Assembly: GCA_021613375.1 (NCBI GenBank)
Contig: CM038721.1
Span: 6,061,486 to 6,125,485, forward strand
DNA: 64,000 nucleotides
Direction of reading: 5' to 3'
Origin: Megaleporinus macrocephalus
Taxonomy: Eukaryota > Chordata > Actinopteri > Characiformes > Anostomidae
Part shown: piece by piece, positions 54,620 to 64,000 of the stretch
Position numbering within the stretch: position 1 is the first letter of the stretch
Layout: the number at the start of each line of letters is the position of its first letter
Translations under genes and position numbers: made by a program
Notes under the pieces: generated by a model
The model's input: only the letters and a program-made list of their open reading frames with translations
Database searches by the model: none
Told to the model about the DNA's origin: nothing

Positions 54620-55136
54620 CTGCTCAAAAGTTTAGGATCACTTTAGAATTTCATTTTATGCTATTTTCATGCAATTCACAAACAATATTGTCCATTTCAC
54701 AATTAATGTAAGTGTATCAGATGATTTTTAAAGAATAAAAATGTTTGTATTAAAGTCTATTTTTGTATAGAGGCTTATTTTACATATAGTCCTATTATCA
54801 GCAATTCTCAGTCCTCTGTCTAAATCTCCTGGTACGGCCGCCAGTCCAAGTTAAGGATGTTATTGGACTAATTGGTTGTTAGGACACTCTTGCTCAATTG
54901 TGATGCACAGCTGAAAAACATTCTACTAATAAGTGAGTATAAAAGGGAGAACAACTTTCTAGGTTAGTTTAGTATCTGAAGCATCAGCAGTTGATGGCTT
55001 GCTGACCGACTCACAATGACCAGAAAGAAACAACTTTCTTTAGAGACCCGTCAGTTCATTGTTGTGTTAAGGAAGAAGATACTCCATTAAAACAAGAACA
55101 TTTCACTGTGATCCCAAACTTTTGAGAGGTAGTGTA
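54614..55136 (+). mobile_element. Tc1-type MITE, full length, with transposase start
   Basis: Ends ACACTACTGCTCAAAAG and CTTTTGAGAGGTAGTGT, 523 bp. From ATG at 55016 it reads MTRKKQLSLETRQFIVVLRK and stops at 55090. The K-x-LS-x-x-TR-x-x-IV-x-LRK pattern is like the N-terminus of Tc1 transposases, so this is a deletion derivative that kept the first 20 or so codons and both ends. Confidence 0.92.
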
Positions 55137-56304
55137 TATATATATCTCCATTTCAGTCTCCATTTCACACCAATCACCCCATTTACACATTGACCACTAC
55201 ACTAGGTATACAATATGCAATACACTATATGTATTTCTAAGAAAGGTGTATTTTGCCTCAATGAAACAGTAGTACAGGCTAAGTTGCTGTGGGCAGAAAC
55301 GCTGTGTGTATAAACAATGTGTACATTGTTTTTTAACAGCAGTAAATTCTAAACAGTCTGACTTTACTGCCGTGTGTCAGGATATTTTAACAGTGTACTA
55401 TTTAACTAGGTTTTATCACATCATTTCTATGATTTGGCCCCCCTAAACCATTTATAGCCTATTTTGATTTATACGTATAATGTATAATTAGTGGCAAACT
55501 GTCCGTTGTTGGATTTCTGTTTGTTGTAACTTTAATGGCTGATCTATTTTGAGATGCTGATGCCATATTTATATTCCATTTATTCATGATAATAAATATC
55601 ATGCAAAAAAAAAAGAAAAAAAAACTACAAACAGTCTGTTTTCCGTTTACTGCATCGGCTTCATTTTGCAGATATCGGTGAGTTGCATTAGCATGCACGT
55701 TTCACGTGGAGCAGTTAAAAGCGAGGCTAGCGCTGCTAATTGCTGTGTATCCTGTAATTATTCTCTAGTGTAGGGTTTTTCAAAGCGGCAGGGAAGGTTG
55801 GGGGGAAGGGTGGGGGGGGGGGTTCTGTGGAGAAAACTCTTGACCGACTGCAAATTTATGCAGCACAGTTATTGTGCTTATGTAAAGCTCTGCACTATGC
55901 TAATGCTATTGTAGTTCAGTGTAAACCGTTATCAACTGGCCACAATAGGATGGGTGGTCAATCAGAAGTGGAAGAGGTTCTAATGACTGTCTTTGGAGTT
56001 GAGACAATGGCGCTGAGTGACAAGCTATTGTCCAAGGCAAGTGCTAATTTAAAAGCTAAGTCTTACCAAAAAGACACTACAGTATGTTTATTAGAGGCAG
56101 CATTAAGCACAACGAGGTGTACATCAGTTTAGTGTAACACATTAGGCATGAATTGAATACAGTCTCATTTCTTTGATATCAAATTCTCAACTTTATAGAA
56201 CTACAGGCCAGAATCCAAACTCCACAAAGAAATTCACCACCAAATCAATTATTAGAGTGGTTTTTATTTAGGTTATTTCAGCTATTTTCCTTTAATATGC
56301 TATT
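55137..56304. other. non-coding block with G-rich patch
   Basis: 55789-55822 is G-rich (runs of 6 and 12 G), a likely quadruplex. An open frame of 101 codons at 55827-56132 shows no domain, signal or splice context and I do not call it a gene. Confidence 0.35.
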
Positions 56305-56520
56305 AAAGGAAATATGCAACTTTACGGCAGAGACCAAAAACATACTTTACTTTCAATGTAAGTCAATGGAACCAGAATTTTTTCCAAGCTATTTTCGAGC
56401 ACTTCTATTGGTCCATTCATCATGAAATTTCACACAATGTAAACAACCATTGGCGTGTTCAGGTGATGTGGAAAACTCAAAATCAACAAAAATCTAGATG
56501 CATGTTTTTCAATTAGGGGA
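56305..56520 (-). mobile_element. MITE family A, copy 13
   Basis: TGCAACTTTACGGCAGAGAC, AAGTCAATGGAACCAGAATT, TTGGTCCATTCATCATGAAA, GTGTTCAGGTGATGTGGAAA, then GATGCATGTTTTTCAATTAG where the right end should be. The left end is lost. Confidence 0.83.
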
Positions 56521-57107
56521 ACTTTCACGTCCCTAGGTTATAAAGTTGTGTTCAAATTACTTTAATACAAAACAAACATTTTTGGTATTAAAAAGATCAT
56601 TCCTTTCATCACCAAAAAAATACAAATATAATACATAAATAATTATGATTTCTATTTTTATAATGATTTAAACATCAATATTTTGCTACTTTGGTCTTGT
56701 CCCCAACCCAGACTTTAAAACTTCTGGGCCTCAATAAAATACGAAAAAGTGATCAATTTATGAAAAAGATCACAATATGAGTTTCATAAAAACTTAAAAA
56801 GAAACTAAATGTACTGTTTACTTTCATATTTGTACCAATGCATATGCGTGATCAATATATTATCACCCCCAACATTATCGTCATTACCGCAACAGTGTAT
56901 GACTTCCGCAGGGAATTATTTAAAAGTAGCACTTGTTTATGTTGTAACCATGGAAACAAAGACTCACAGAGGAGCACGTCAGCCATGAGTAAGGAATGAT
57001 ATGTTAATGTGTGTAAATGGGAGTAACTGAATCGTGTATTGCTCCTGATCATAGAGTACATTTATTCAGAGTCATTACCGTTTACATCAGTATGGCAGTA
57101 CTTTACA
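56521..57107. other. AT-rich sequence
   Basis: Contains CGTCATTACCGCAACAGTG near 56879, a motif that returns on the far side of the following array. Confidence 0.4.
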
Positions 57108-57888
57108 ACATAACATTACATTTACACATTATTTATTTATTTATTTATTTACAACTAAACATTACATTTACACATTATTTATTTATTTATTTACAACAAT
57201 ACATTACATTTACACATTATTTATTTATTTATTTATTTACAACTAAACATTACATTTACACATTATTTATTTATTTATTTATTTACAACTAAACATTACA
57301 TTTACACATTATTTATTTAGTTATTTACAACAATACATTACATTTACACATTATTTATTTAGTTATTTACAACTAAACATTACATTTAGAGATTATTTAT
57401 TTATTTATTTACAACTAAACATTACATTTACACATTATTTATTTATTTATTTACAACAATACATTACATTTACACATTATTTATTTAGTTATTTACAACT
57501 AAACATTACATTTACACATTATTTATTTAGTTATTTACAGCTAAACATTACATTTACACATTATTTATTTATTTATTTATAACTAAACATTACACTTGCA
57601 CATTATTTATTTATTTACAACTAAACATTACATTTACACATTATTTATTTATTTATAACTAAACATTATATTTACACATTATTTATTTATTTATTTACAA
57701 CTAAACATTACATTTACACATTATTAATTTATTTACAACAAAACATTACATTTACACATTATTTATTTATTTACAACTAAACATTACATTTACACATTAT
57801 TTATTTATTTATAACTAAACAATACATTTACACATTATTTATTTACAACTAAACATTACATTCACACATTATTTATTTATTTATGTGG
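57108..57888. repeat. about 42-bp minisatellite with embedded (ATTT)n
   Basis: About 18 units of ACATTACATTTACACATT + (ATTT)2-6 + ACAACTAA. Unit length varies with the number of ATTT steps, so a microsatellite is nested inside a minisatellite. Confidence 0.95.
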
Positions 57889-58199
57889 ATTTAAAGAGCA
57901 TCTTGTACTAGCTGTTAACTATCTTTAGCAAATCCATGGCCTAGCTAGCTTTTTTCTTAAAAAAGTGAAAATTGTGATTACCGCAACACGTCATTACCAA
58001 CACATAACCTGCTGAGATGGTAATGACATTTGTTGATGGTAATGACAGGTTTTCAATTTCACCATCAGTATGTTTTATATTATGTAGAAATTAAATATAA
58101 TTACGTCTAACAGTGTGATTTTATCATAAAATTCAAGTGAAATGAATTACTTTGTAAAAATAAATTAAGATAGCAAAAAGACCCCGCAATCGAAGAATC
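57889..58199. other. sequence bracketing the array
   Basis: TTACCGCAACACGTCATTAC at about 57979 and GGTAATGACATTTGTTGATG / GGTAATGACAGG at 58018-58050 echo the CGTCATTACCGCAACA word at 56879, suggesting that the array lies inside one DNA element. Confidence 0.4.
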
Positions 58200-59264
58200 A
58201 CCCATAGACCCATACTGTCAATATGAGCATAGACCAGATTCCCTATTTGGAATTCTGATAGTAATGTACTGTATGTGAAGTCACTTTATATAATAGGTGT
58301 ACCACAAGGCTCAATTCTGGGGCATTTGCTTTCTTGCAATTTCACTCAAAACGATTTAGGTATATATGTTTTAAACTGACCTTGTTTCATTTACCGTTCT
58401 TTCTTCGTTTTAACAGCTGAAGCAGTGATAAAAAACTAAAAGACTAATAATTTTAATAAATAAAGAGCTTTATGCATTATATATTTTTTTCTCTCTTATT
58501 GTAAGAATTTAAATTATTTCACTGCAGAGGAGTGAAATCAGGGATGCAAGCCTACACCTGATGAAAATTATGTTGAGTGGCAATGTGACTTGATTGCTTG
58601 TTGGCTTTCCACTTCACCCCTTCACCTCACTGAGACTTCTGTGTTCCACCATATTTGGAGTTCCGAGAGCAAAGTGTCAAAACAAACCGAGAACTCACTT
58701 TATCAAAGTTGGAAAAACAGATGTACCACAAGGCTCAATTCTGGGGCCCTTGATTTTTGTGTTTATACATTAACGTTTTACACCAAAGTTAGATACGTAG
58801 ACACATGTATACAACGTGCATATACCTCTGTTTTAAATGTGCAATGTTCTAGTTGCTATACAGTTTCTTCTCTGTTTTAAAAGTCTAAGCACTGATAAAC
58901 ACTACACATTGTTAGCTTGATAACCTATAAGTTAAATCATATAATTATGTATATCAGGGGTGTCTAATTAGTGTTAGTATGGTCCCAATACTTCCAGATA
59001 CTGAAGTAGCCTAGTATCAGCATCTTATACCATCAGCTACTAAAACACCAACACACCACACATACTGTTCAGAATATTTCAGTATATTTACTGTTGAAAT
59101 ACTGAACTGAATGAATCATTTATAAACTTCTAATAAATGTTTTTTACTCACTTCAATTAAAACAAGAGCTACATTAAACAAACAGAACACTTTTGAAAAA
59201 AAGAAAATCTTAGTGTTTTTTATAGAAACAGTGAATAAAACTTTTTAGAGCACGCCGTCCAAAT

Positions 59265-60190
59265 GATCCTTTCTCTGACTCGCTTTATTTTCCGACTCAC
59301 TTTATTTTCCGACTCACTTTATTTTCTGACTTACTTTATTTTCCTAATAATTTTATTTTCTGACTTGCTTTATTCTCAGATTCACTTTCTTCTCTGACTC
59401 AAATTATTGTCTGACTCGTTTATTCTCTGACTCACTTTATTCTCCGATTAACTTTATTCTCTGACTTGTTTATTCTCTGACTCACTTTATTCTCCAACTC
59501 ACTTTTTTCTCTGACTCGTGTTATTGTCTGACTCGTTTATTTTCCAACTCGCTTTATTCTACTACTCACTTTATTCTCCAACTCACTTTATACTCAGATT
59601 CACTTTATTCTCAGATTCCCTTCATTCTCTGACTCATGTTATTGTCTGACATGTTATTGTCTGACATTTTTCGACTCACTTTATTCTCCAACTCGCTTTA
59701 TTCTCTGACTTGCTTTACTCTCTGACTTGCTTTACTCTCTGACTCACTTTATTCTCTGACTTGCTTTACTCTCTGACTCGCTTTATTTTCTGACTCACTT
59801 TACTCTCTGACTCGCTTTATTCTCTGACTTGCTTTACTCTCTGACTCGCTTTATTTTCTGACTCGCTTTATTCTCTAACTTGCTTTATTCTCTGACTTGC
59901 TTTATTCTCTGACTTGCTTTACTCTCTGACTCGCAGTCAGAGAATAAAGCGAGTCAGAGAATAAAGCGAGTCAGAGAGTAAAGCAAGTCAGAGAATAAAG
60001 CGAGTCAGAGAGTAAAGCAAGTCAGAGAGTAAAGCAAGTCAGAGAATAAACTCTGACTTGCTTTACTCTCTGACTTGCTTTACTCTCTGACTCGCTTTAT
60101 TCTCTGACTTGCTTTACTCTCTGACTCGCTTTATTCTCTGACTCGCTTTATTCTCTGACTCGCTTTATTCAGAAAATTCTCAGACGCGCT
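59265..60190. repeat. 17-bp satellite inside the hAT-like element
   Basis: About 54 units of TTTATTCTCTGACTCGC and variants, i.e. the reverse complement of the 24283-25690 satellite. Units are more uniform toward the right end, and the left third is more diverged. Confidence 0.93.
59935..60050. repeat. inverted block within the 17-bp satellite
   Basis: 116 bp where the units switch to the opposite orientation (AGTCAGAGAATAAAGCG) between GACTCGC on the left and CTCTGACTTGC on the right. Both junctions are palindromic. Confidence 0.95.
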
Positions 60191-62720
60191 TTATTCTTTA
60201 TAATCCTTCTCAATGCTTTATTAGTTTGGGTCCACATTGGCCAATGTCTGCGTCTGGACCCGGACCAAAATAAAAACGCCTATTAGTGACCCCTGATCTA
60301 TAGTGCCTCTGCCAAACAAATAAACAAACAAATAAATAAACACATTTTGATTTGTATTGTTGTATGCTTTCAAGCATTTAAATATTGAGGATAAATATAG
60401 AGGATTGAATATAGTCGAAATTAGTGATATGTGCTCACAAATAAAAAAATATGTTGAGTGAAAATGTAACTTGATTGTGATGTTCCACTTTTTGCTTCGC
60501 TCCTTCAGCTCTCTGAGACACCGTGTTCTTCTGAAATTCTGAGACCAAAGTGTCAAAACCAACTGTGTGAAGTCGCTTCATCAGAGTTGCAGAAATAGGT
60601 GTACCTCAGGGCTCTATTTTAGGAACCTTGCTTTTGTTGATTGTATATTTTAATTCGAAAGATTTAGTGATATAGATTTTAAGCAGTGACAAAAATGATT
60701 AATTACAAGCTTGTTTTCTCTTCTGGTGACAGTATTTGTCTCTGCTGTCTCTGTCAAATGGATGAAAACACACGTACCACTGGATTTCACATCAGCGAAT
60801 GTTCTAAGCTTAAATCAGTGATACGTGCCATGGTGTTGAGTGGCGCTGTCACTTGACTGAGCTTTTGGTGTTGCTCCTTCTTCACCTCCCCGAGCCTTTT
60901 GTGCTCATTCAGGCTTTCAGGGCTAAAGTTTTTGCTTCCTTAAACCCCACCGCCATCAGTCAGGGTGCTTCTTCCCACCAAAGGCAGGCATTAAGAAAGA
61001 GAGAAAGCCAACCACCCTTCAAAAAGCTGCATGACAATGGATCAAGAGACAATGGGAATCCCACGGCATCCTGGGTAAAGTGGAGCTGGGAGTGTTACTT
61101 GTTAATGTGGTTGTTTGGGGCCGGGACGTGGACGTTGCGATCACAAGATTAAAAAAAGAATAAAAAAAGGCAGATCTATGGTACCCAATAGAAGAATTAC
61201 ATGGGAAAGAAGTTGATTGGTTGAAGTGTTTTGAGGTTTGAATAAATGTAAAATCCTGCTTTTGTTGATTTTAATAATCTGACCTTAACCTGCACATAAG
61301 AATATTATAGACCAGACACCAGAGGTTTTATATAAATATTTGGAATGTTGGGAGCAATGTGAATTTAGAGCTGAAGGTGTTCCACAAGGTTCCATTTTAG
61401 GGTCAATGCTTTTTCTTTTTTTGATAATACTAAATGACATATATATTATATATAAATGCATATTTATATTGTACTTATTTTTGTCTTTTTTAAATACATT
61501 AACGTATCTCTTGTTTTACAGCGAGTGGCTTCCTTTAGGCCTCTTACAAATTCCACTTAAAGACACCACCTACTTTTAGTTCAACATGTGGGTACAAAGT
61601 GTAGAAAAACATCCATAATTGTTTAGAAAATAAATAAAAAAGAGAATTAATCACATGGAAGTAGAAATTGCCAGAAAAAAAGTATGTTTGTAATGCAGAG
61701 AGCCATGTGAATTCACCCTCTCAGCGCTAAAGGTGTTCCGCAAGGTTCCATTTTGGGGCCAGTGCTTTTTCGTTTTTTTTTATTAGACTGAAAGACACAC
61801 AAAAGAAATACATTTTTGATATTATATAATATATATTTTTTGTGTATTTTTCATACATTAATGTATCTTTTGTTTTAAAAGCGAGTGACTTCCTTTAGAG
61901 CTGCAGTATGTATGACCATATGAGTTACTTTACAAGAGACAGATAACATTGCTTAGGGTTAATGTAATAAGGTTCTATTATAAGTAATTTAGAATTGAAT
62001 TAGGCTTAAGCAACTAAACACCACCTTCTTTTAGTTAAACATGTGGGTACAAAGTGTAGAGAAACCATCCATAGTTGTTTAGAAACTAAACAAAAAAGAG
62101 AATCAACCACATGGAAGTAGAAAAAAAGTATGAAAAAGTAGAAAAAGTAGAAAAAAGTATGTTTGTAATGCAGAGAGCCATGTGAATTCACCCTCTCAGC
62201 GCTAAAGGTGTTCCACAAGGTTCAATTTTGGGGAAATTGCTTTTTCTTTTTTTATTATTATACTGATGGACACACAAAAGAAATACATTTTTGAGCATTT
62301 TTGGTCTATTTTTCATACATTAACATATCTCTTGTTTTAAAGCGAGTACCTTCCACCTTCTTTTAGTTAAACATGTGAGTACAAAGTATAAAAAACATCC
62401 ATAGATGTTCAGAAGCTAAACAAAAGTTGCCAGAAAAAAAGTTTGTAATGTTGAGAGCAGTGTGAATTCACCCTCTCAGCGCTAAAGGTGTTCCACAAGG
62501 TTCAATTTTGGGGCCATTGCTTTTTTCTTTTTTTTAATTTTACTGAAAGACACACAAAAGAAATACATATTTACTCATTTTTGGGTACTTTTCATACATT
62601 AAGGTATCTTTTTTTAAAGAGAGTGGACCCCTTTAAGCGCTAAAGGTGTTCCACAGAGCTCTATATCGGGGCCCTTTACTTTTCTTTATAAAACTGAAAT
62701 GATAAACCCGGAATACATAT

Positions 62721-62983
62721 TTAATATATTTGTGCAAATAGAGCTGGGTATGTTAGGTGATGGGTGTTTTTATGTATAGTCAGTGCTGTTCTGGACGTTT
62801 GTCAAAGAAGTAAATAAATAAATACCCCCAAGGGGGTTTACATTGTTAACGCTGGTCCCAAACTTTTGAATGACAGAAGAGAAGCGACTGATTCACTTTC
62901 TGAGAGAATCTCCAAGAGTCGTGCTTCACTGACATTTGACTGGCTGTCTAAGAGGCTTGCGGTGACGGGCAGGAACTGTCCAT
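62721..62983. other. unassigned, with worn Tc1 end
   Basis: CTGGTCCCAAACTTTTGAAT at 62854-62873 resembles a Tc1-type terminal repeat; no partner seen. Confidence 0.4.

Positions 62984-63011
<28 letters not shown>
62984..63011. repeat. (CA)n microsatellite
   Basis: 14 CA units. Confidence 0.95.
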
Positions 63012-63014
<3 letters not shown>

Positions 63015-63034
63015 GGCCTGCCCACCGAGATGTG

Positions 63035-63073
63035 GAGAGAGAGAGAGCGAGAGAGAGAGAGAGAGAGAGAGAG
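63035..63073. repeat. (GA)n microsatellite
   Basis: About 39 bp of GA with one CG interruption near 63048. Confidence 0.95.
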
Positions 63074-63587
63074 GGGAGAGGGGGGACAATGTTCACTGAG
63101 CAGGAAACACAATGGAGAGGCGAAAGAGTCCAGCTGAGGAAGACACTGGGATACTTAGCATATTCGCATATTAGCATAATGTCACTGTTTAGGGTGTGTG
63201 TGGGGGGGTTGCCTGGGAGTGAAGGGGGTGTTGGTTTTTTTTTTAATTATCAGCTTATGGGAGGACAATCCTTGTCAGGGTGCATTGAGGAACAATTCAT
63301 GTCACACACTGAAAATAAAGACTAATGACTGTCAGGAAGATGGAGTGGGTGCATGTGTGTGTGTGTGTGTGTGTTGGGGGGGTGGGGGACGGGTGGGTGT
63401 GATGGCACTTTTGGCCCTGCCTGTGTCCGGCACTTCACTCCCACAACCTTTCAATAGCTCCAAAGGGAAACTATTCACACTCAAGTCACTTCATATCATG
63501 ACACACTGCCATCAGCCAAACAATGATGGCTAGAACGGAGCTCTGTTTAGTCACTGTTACAACAAAACCATGTATTATAAGTAATAA
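63074..63587. other. non-coding block with GT tract and G-runs
   Basis: (GT)n at 63352-63374 followed by G-runs to 63399 (likely quadruplex). The remainder shows no feature. Confidence 0.4.
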
Positions 63588-64000
63588 GTAGAGATGGACC
63601 GATCAGCGTTTTAGAGGCCGATTCCGATCAACTTTCAGCACTATCAGCCGATACCGATCGAGGGCGGGGCTATATGCCGCGGCAGGGCTACATGTAGTTA
63701 TTAGCGCAAGCAAGTCATGAAACATGGTCTAAACTGATTTATTACCAATTTTAATGAGCTCATGTGAAACAGCATAATATTTTAAACAAAATTAACAGTA
63801 AATAAACAAAGTAAATCAAACAAATACCTTTAATTTAAAATTTAAAAAGCTAATTAAATAATTGCAGTAAAAACTGCAGTCATTAAACGCAGACTCTGTT
63901 ACTTTAAACTAAATCTGTAATTATTAAATGTAGATCTTGAATTGTTGCTGCTGTTCTGTTCGTACCGGTCAGATCTGGTCTGCACGGTGTTCTGGGTTAT
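63588..64000 (+). mobile_element. element F, copy 2, cut by the window end
   Basis: Starts TAGAGATGGACCGATCAGCG, then GGCCGATTCCGATCAACTTT, and runs collinearly (inverted) with 36977 downward to GTACCGGTCAGATCTGGTCT. The GATCGGC/CCGATC words at the start are typical of ends of fish hAT-like repeats. Confidence 0.77.

Larger units (their letters stand above)
58955..60295 (+). mobile_element. hAT-like non-autonomous element carrying a 17-bp satellite, copy 2
   Basis: Ends CAGGGGTGTCTAATTAG (58955) and CTATTAGTGACCCCTG (to 60295) are inverted repeats. The flanking octamers ATGTATAT and ATCTATAG agree at 6 of 8 positions, compatible with a worn 8-bp target duplication. The interior flanks match 24135-26028 in reverse. 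No transposase. Confidence 0.82.
58200..62720 (+). mobile_element. repeated LINE reverse-transcriptase fragments (VPQGSILG block)
   Basis: The same coding scrap, GGTGTTCCACAAGGTTCAAT (GVPQGS), recurs at about 58285, 58722, 60597, 61375, 61731, 62207, 62487 and 62644, each followed by ILG-type codons and poly-T-rich sequence. From 61300 on, units are head-to-tail with shared flanks (CATGTGGGTACAAAGTGTAG; TGTGAATTCACCCTCTCAGC; AAAGACACACAAAAGAAATA). VPQG is a core reverse-transcriptase motif; no copy retains the YADD box. The hAT-like element interrupts the series. Confidence 0.75.

Noticed and set aside
55827..56132. 101-codon open frame
   Set aside because: No recognisable domain, no splice or promoter context, and frames of this length occur by chance in 64 kb.

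Overview
The window looks like non-coding genomic DNA from a ray-finned fish. The evidence is the mix of repeats: several Tc1/mariner-like MITE families, hAT-like elements, and L2/Rex-like LINE fragments with the fish L2-type 3' end (GACCCCAGGAAGAATAGC ... AATAAA). There are also long (TA)n tracts and many minisatellites. An otophysan (characiform or catfish relative) is my guess from the repeat flavour, not a demonstration. I find no complete protein-coding gene, tRNA, rRNA or CRISPR. Almost every long reading frame is either a tandem array read as protein or a decayed transposon. The best host-gene signal is one 73-bp exon-like block at 13712-13784 with good splice borders, which I could not assign to a gene. 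Repeat family letters (A, B, D, F) are my own labels.

Layout. 1-1.25 kb: four copies of MITE family A with (TA)n tracts. 2.4-3.3 kb: 41-bp minisatellite. 3.9-4.7 kb: L2-like LINE 3' end. 5.0-5.5 kb: family B repeat. 6.4-9.8 kb: Tc1 MITEs, a 36/37-bp minisatellite and a hAT remnant. 10.9-12.3 kb: LTR-retroelement remnant. 13.7 kb: candidate exon. 14.0-18.1 kb: a tandem array of decayed LINE reverse-transcriptase fragments (minus strand). 20.2-20.7 kb: tandem array of Tc1 inverted-repeat ends. 20.9-23.0 kb: LINE pieces plus one intact-ended MITE-A. 24.1-26.0 kb: hAT-like element carrying a 17-bp satellite. 26.9-27.6 kb: Tc1/mariner transposase pseudogene. 28.6-33.9 kb: a segmental duplication, one copy split by a later Tc1 MITE. 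36-41.8 kb: element F, family B, MITE-A duplicates, and a Tc1 transposase remnant with a 62-bp array. 43.9-46.2 kb: DNA element with about 47 units of 36 bp. 48.2-55.1 kb: MITE-D copies and a large inverted duplication. 57.1-57.9 kb: 42-bp array. 58.2-62.7 kb: repeated LINE 'VPQGSILG' fragments interrupted by a second satellite-bearing hAT element. 63.6-64.0 kb: a second element F cut by the window edge.

Between these lie blocks of complex, repeat-free sequence rich in homeodomain-like TAATTA-type words (about 7.7, 18.5, 19.8, 31.5, 33.9, 42.1, 43.2, 47.6 and 53.5 kb). They could be conserved non-coding elements of a gene desert or large intron. That is a guess from texture and needs cross-species alignment.

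The unifying theme is satellites seeded from mobile elements. At least six arrays grew from pieces of transposons: terminal repeats, a transposase segment, a hAT interior, a DNA-element interior and two LINE reverse-transcriptase segments. One of them, the 62-bp transposase array, occurs a second time, inverted, inside a different repeat.
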